Shown piece by piece: positions 61,597-64,000 of a stretch of 64,000 nucleotides of DNA. Source of the DNA: Paenibacillus chibensis (GTDB taxonomy: Bacteria > Bacillota > Bacilli > Paenibacillales > Paenibacillaceae); the NCBI RefSeq assembly GCF_004001045.1, contig NZ_BIMK01000012.1:31254-95253 (forward strand), given 5' to 3'. Each line of letters starts with the position of its first letter. Position 1 is the first letter of the stretch. Under the pieces are notes generated by a model that made no database searches, was not told the origin of the DNA, and worked only from the letters and a program-made list of their open reading frames with translations. Made by a program: the position numbers and the translations under genes.

Positions 61597-63921
61597 TTGA
61601 AAACTCTAGTGATTGCTGAAAAACCGGACATGGGACGAAACATTGCGGCGGTCATTGAACCGAAGGCTAAAAATGCCCGCACATACATAGAAGGGGAGCA
61701 TTACATCATCACGTGGGCGATCGGACATCTGATCGGGCTTGCGGAACCGGATGCGTACGATGATAAATACAAGAGATGGAATATAAACGATTTGCCGATC
61801 ATTCCCGAGCATTTCAAGCTGAAGCCGAATCCGAAAACCAAAGACCAGCTCAAGGTTATTGCCGAATTGGCCAAGCGCAGCGACAAGCTGATTAACGCCT
61901 GTGACGCCGGGCGGGAGGGTCAGCACATTTTCTCTTTGATCCAGCAGCATCTGAAAATGCGCCAGCCAGTCCAGCGTTTGTGGATTTCGGACTTGACGCC
62001 GGAAACGATCAAAAAAGGCTTCGAACAGCTCAAGGACGGCAGCGAGTACGAAAATCTGTCCAAAGCGGCCAAGGCGCGCAGCGAGGCGGATTGGCTCATC
62101 GGCATGAACGGCTCGCGCGCTTTTACCACCAAGCATAATGTACTTCTCTCGGTCGGTCGTGTACAGACGCCCGTGCTTGCGCTTATTTATGACCGCCAAA
62201 AAGAGATCGATGCGTTCGACTCGGCCAAGTTTTATGATGTCGAAGCGTTTTTTAAACAAGGCGATTCCGAATACAAGGGTCTCTGGCAGGGAGAACGGAT
62301 ACAGGATGAAGCGAAGGCCAAAGCGATTGCGGCGAAGGTCCAGGGCAAGGAAGGCAGAATTCAAAGCTATGACGTCAAGGATACCAAGGAGTATCCGTTC
62401 AAGCTGTATGATCTCACGCTGCTGCAGCGTGAAGCGAACGCCAAATACGGCTTTTCCGCCAAAAAAACATTGGATCTCGCACAAGCGCTATATGAAAAGC
62501 ATAAGGTTATCAGTTATCCGAGAACCACGTCGAATTATGTGACGGAGCAGAACATTCCGCAGATGTATAAATCGCTCGACCAGTTTCGGAGTACCGATTA
62601 TGCCAAATTCGCCGAGCAAGCGGACAAAAAATATGTGCATAAAAACAACAAGTCGGTTTGCAATCCTTCCAAAGTGGAGGATCACCATGCGATATTGCCG
62701 ACCAATAAAATGGCCAGAAATCTGGCACCTGACGAAGCCAAAGTCTATGACTTGATCGTGCGGCGCTTCCTGTCACACTTTTTCCCACCGGCTGAATACA
62801 AGGTGCATACGATCATGACCGAAGTGGAAAAGGAAGAGTTCAAAACAACCATCAAGCAGCTGCTTTCCGAAGGGTGGAAATACATTTACGCCGATCAGAA
62901 GAAGGACGCCAAGAAATCCCGTTCCAAAAAAGAAAAAGACGATGACGACGACGCACAAACCGATGAGGAGGTAACCACGCCTTTCCAATTGACTGCAAAT
63001 GAAGGCGTAATATGCATAAACAGTGAGGCGAAGGAAAAAGAAACCCAGCCGCCGAAGCCCTACACGGAGGGAACGCTGCTGAAAGCGATGGAAAGCGCGG
63101 GCAAGCAGATTGAGGATGAGGAGCTGCGGGATGCCATGAAGGATTCCGGACTGGGCACGCCGGCTACACGCGCAGCCATCATCGAACGTCTGAAGCAGGT
63201 CGGCTATCTCGTCATGAAGGGGAAACGCATTGTCATCACCCAAAAAGGGAAAATGGCGGTAGAGGTCATTCGCGGTGCAGGCGTGGACCTTCTGACTTCG
63301 CCTGAAATGACAGGGCAGTGGGAACGCCGCCTGAACCAGATCGCCAAGGGCTCGGCTTCCGATGAAGCCTTCATGGAGAATGTAAAAAAGTTCGCGACGA
63401 TGATCATCAGCAAGGTGAAGGTGCAGCGAAGGGTAGCCAAGGAGTCCTTTGAAGACCAACCGGGCGAAGAGGCGAAGCCTGTGCGCAGCCGGAAGACCGC
63501 AGCCGCCAAATCCAAGCCAGGCGAAAAAGCAGGGGGAACGAAAACAGCCGCAGCCAAAAGAACGACTCCCAAAGCAGCCTCATCGGGAGACATGACTGCT
63601 TCGGCAGCCGTTCAAGTTCAGGCACCGCCGGAGAAGAGAGTCGCCGCTGTCACGGGAATAGCACCCTGTCCAAGTCCGGGCTGCCAAGGCACCTTGATTA
63701 TGGGCAAGCGCGGCTACGGCTGCTCGCATTATAAAACGGGCTGTACATTCGTGATATGGCGGGATCAATACGGCGTTTCCCTGGAACCGGAAGACATTGC
63801 CTCGCTGGCGGTTCACGGAAAAACGTCCCGGATGCTCCAACTCGACGACGGGGGGCAGATCAAGGAAGGGCATTTAATATTGGCCGATCCCGTAACGGGC
63901 CAGCTAGGAATGGATTCGTAA
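61597..63921 (+). CDS. topB: DNA topoisomerase III
   Basis: A 774-residue type IA topoisomerase. The Toprim domain opens the protein (KTLVIAEKPDMGRNIAAVI ... NACDAGREGQ with the acidic triad), and the catalytic Tyr is in ISYPRTTSNYV. The body continues through the GLGTPATRAAIIERL motif. After about residue 620 an Ala/Lys/Pro-rich linker leads to a C-terminal cysteine-containing domain (CPSPGCQGTLIMGKRGYGCS), present in longer TopB proteins. The TTG start lies nine bases after AGGAGAG. Confidence 0.95.
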   Translation: MKTLVIAEKPDMGRNIAAVIEPKAKNARTYIEGEHYIITWAIGHLIGLAEPDAYDDKYKRWNINDLPIIPEHFKLKPNPKTKDQLKVIAELAKRSDKLINACDAGREGQHIFSLIQQHLKMRQPVQRLWISDLTPETIKKGFEQLKDGSEYENLSKAAKARSEADWLIGMNGSRAFTTKHNVLLSVGRVQTPVLALIYDRQKEIDAFDSAKFYDVEAFFKQGDSEYKGLWQGERIQDEAKAKAIAAKVQGKEGRIQSYDVKDTKEYPFKLYDLTLLQREANAKYGFSAKKTLDLAQALYEKHKVISYPRTTSNYVTEQNIPQMYKSLDQFRSTDYAKFAEQADKKYVHKNNKSVCNPSKVEDHHAILPTNKMARNLAPDEAKVYDLIVRRFLSHFFPPAEYKVHTIMTEVEKEEFKTTIKQLLSEGWKYIYADQKKDAKKSRSKKEKDDDDDAQTDEEVTTPFQLTANEGVICINSEAKEKETQPPKPYTEGTLLKAMESAGKQIEDEELRDAMKDSGLGTPATRAAIIERLKQVGYLVMKGKRIVITQKGKMAVEVIRGAGVDLLTSPEMTGQWERRLNQIAKGSASDEAFMENVKKFATMIISKVKVQRRVAKESFEDQPGEEAKPVRSRKTAAAKSKPGEKAGGTKTAAAKRTTPKAASSGDMTASAAVQVQAPPEKRVAAVTGIAPCPSPGCQGTLIMGKRGYGCSHYKTGCTFVIWRDQYGVSLEPEDIASLAVHGKTSRMLQLDDGGQIKEGHLILADPVTGQLGMDS

Positions 63922-63944
63922 GCGATCCGGAAGCAATGGGAATG

Positions 63945-63979
63945 GAACAGCTCCTGATGAAGCGGGCTGTTCTTTTTTT
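63945..63979 (+). terminator. Terminator after topB
   Basis: GAACAGCTC pairs with GGGCTGTTC (one G-U pair) around a ten-base loop and is followed by seven T residues. Confidence 0.85.
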
Positions 63980-64000
63980 CAAGATTATAGAATTTATAAA

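Noticed and set aside
1..64000. CRISPR arrays, tRNA or rRNA genes, prophage
   Set aside because: No regularly spaced repeats, no tRNA-like cloverleaf with CCA-type ends, no rRNA segments and no phage structural genes were seen.

Overview
The window reads as a chromosomal segment of a Gram-positive, endospore-forming Bacillales, most likely Paenibacillus or a close relative. The evidence is the LexA/YneA/YnzC SOS neighbourhood with CGAAC-N4-GTTCG-type operators, the YesM/YesN two-component pair next to a sugar ABC permease, the pdhABCD operon, AGGAGG ribosome binding sites with frequent TTG/GTG starts, and a DUF6385 protein beside glycosyltransferase genes. The genus is inferred from protein resemblance and gene order; no rRNA or tRNA gene was seen.

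Layout. 1-3403: tail of a carbohydrate ABC permease, then a YesM-type histidine kinase and a YesN-type AraC regulator. 3658-7811: a serine hydrolase, lexA (minus), a yneA-like SOS division inhibitor, a ynzC-like gene, a small membrane protein and a HAD phosphatase. The hydrolase, lexA and yneA promoters each carry a LexA box between -35 and -10. 8043-13896: a lipoprotein, mtnD (minus), metH and rnz. 14403-19471: a run of plus-strand genes holding a HAD phosphatase, an Fpg/Nei-like glycosylase overlapping endonuclease IV, a small receiver-like protein, a thioredoxin-like protein, an ABC ATPase and an FtsJ-like methyltransferase.

19686-30366: the most unusual part, a tightly packed ten-gene operon for a divergent Tad/Flp-like (type IVc pilus or secretion) machine. 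It encodes a Ser/Thr kinase fused to a TadZ/MinD-like domain, a CpaB-like SAF protein, two more TadZ-like proteins without a normal P-loop, a membrane-anchored TadA-like ATPase, a fused TadB-TadC-like membrane protein, and four small single-span proteins that could be pseudopilins. No classical Flp pilin, prepilin peptidase or secretin is visible.

30504-46336: mostly housekeeping. It holds an ABC-F protein, a ThiF/MoeB-like enzyme, an orphan regulator with a degenerate receiver, an NlpC/P60 enzyme, thiamine pyrophosphokinase, a TRIC-like channel, a low-molecular-weight phosphatase, an esterase, the pdhABCD operon, thyA-dfrA and a solitary gltD.

46391-61255: a surface-glycosylation island. 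Two arms of glycosyltransferase and methyltransferase genes meet at a shared terminator near 51.2 kb, including three paralogous GT2-TPR proteins of 559-678 residues. The upstream gene of the minus-strand arm encodes a DUF6385 protein with four 27-residue repeats. It is split by an intact IS66-family element (58735-61174) with imperfect 23-bp ends and an exact 8-bp target duplication; removing the element restores a 256-residue frame. topB (DNA topoisomerase III) closes the window.
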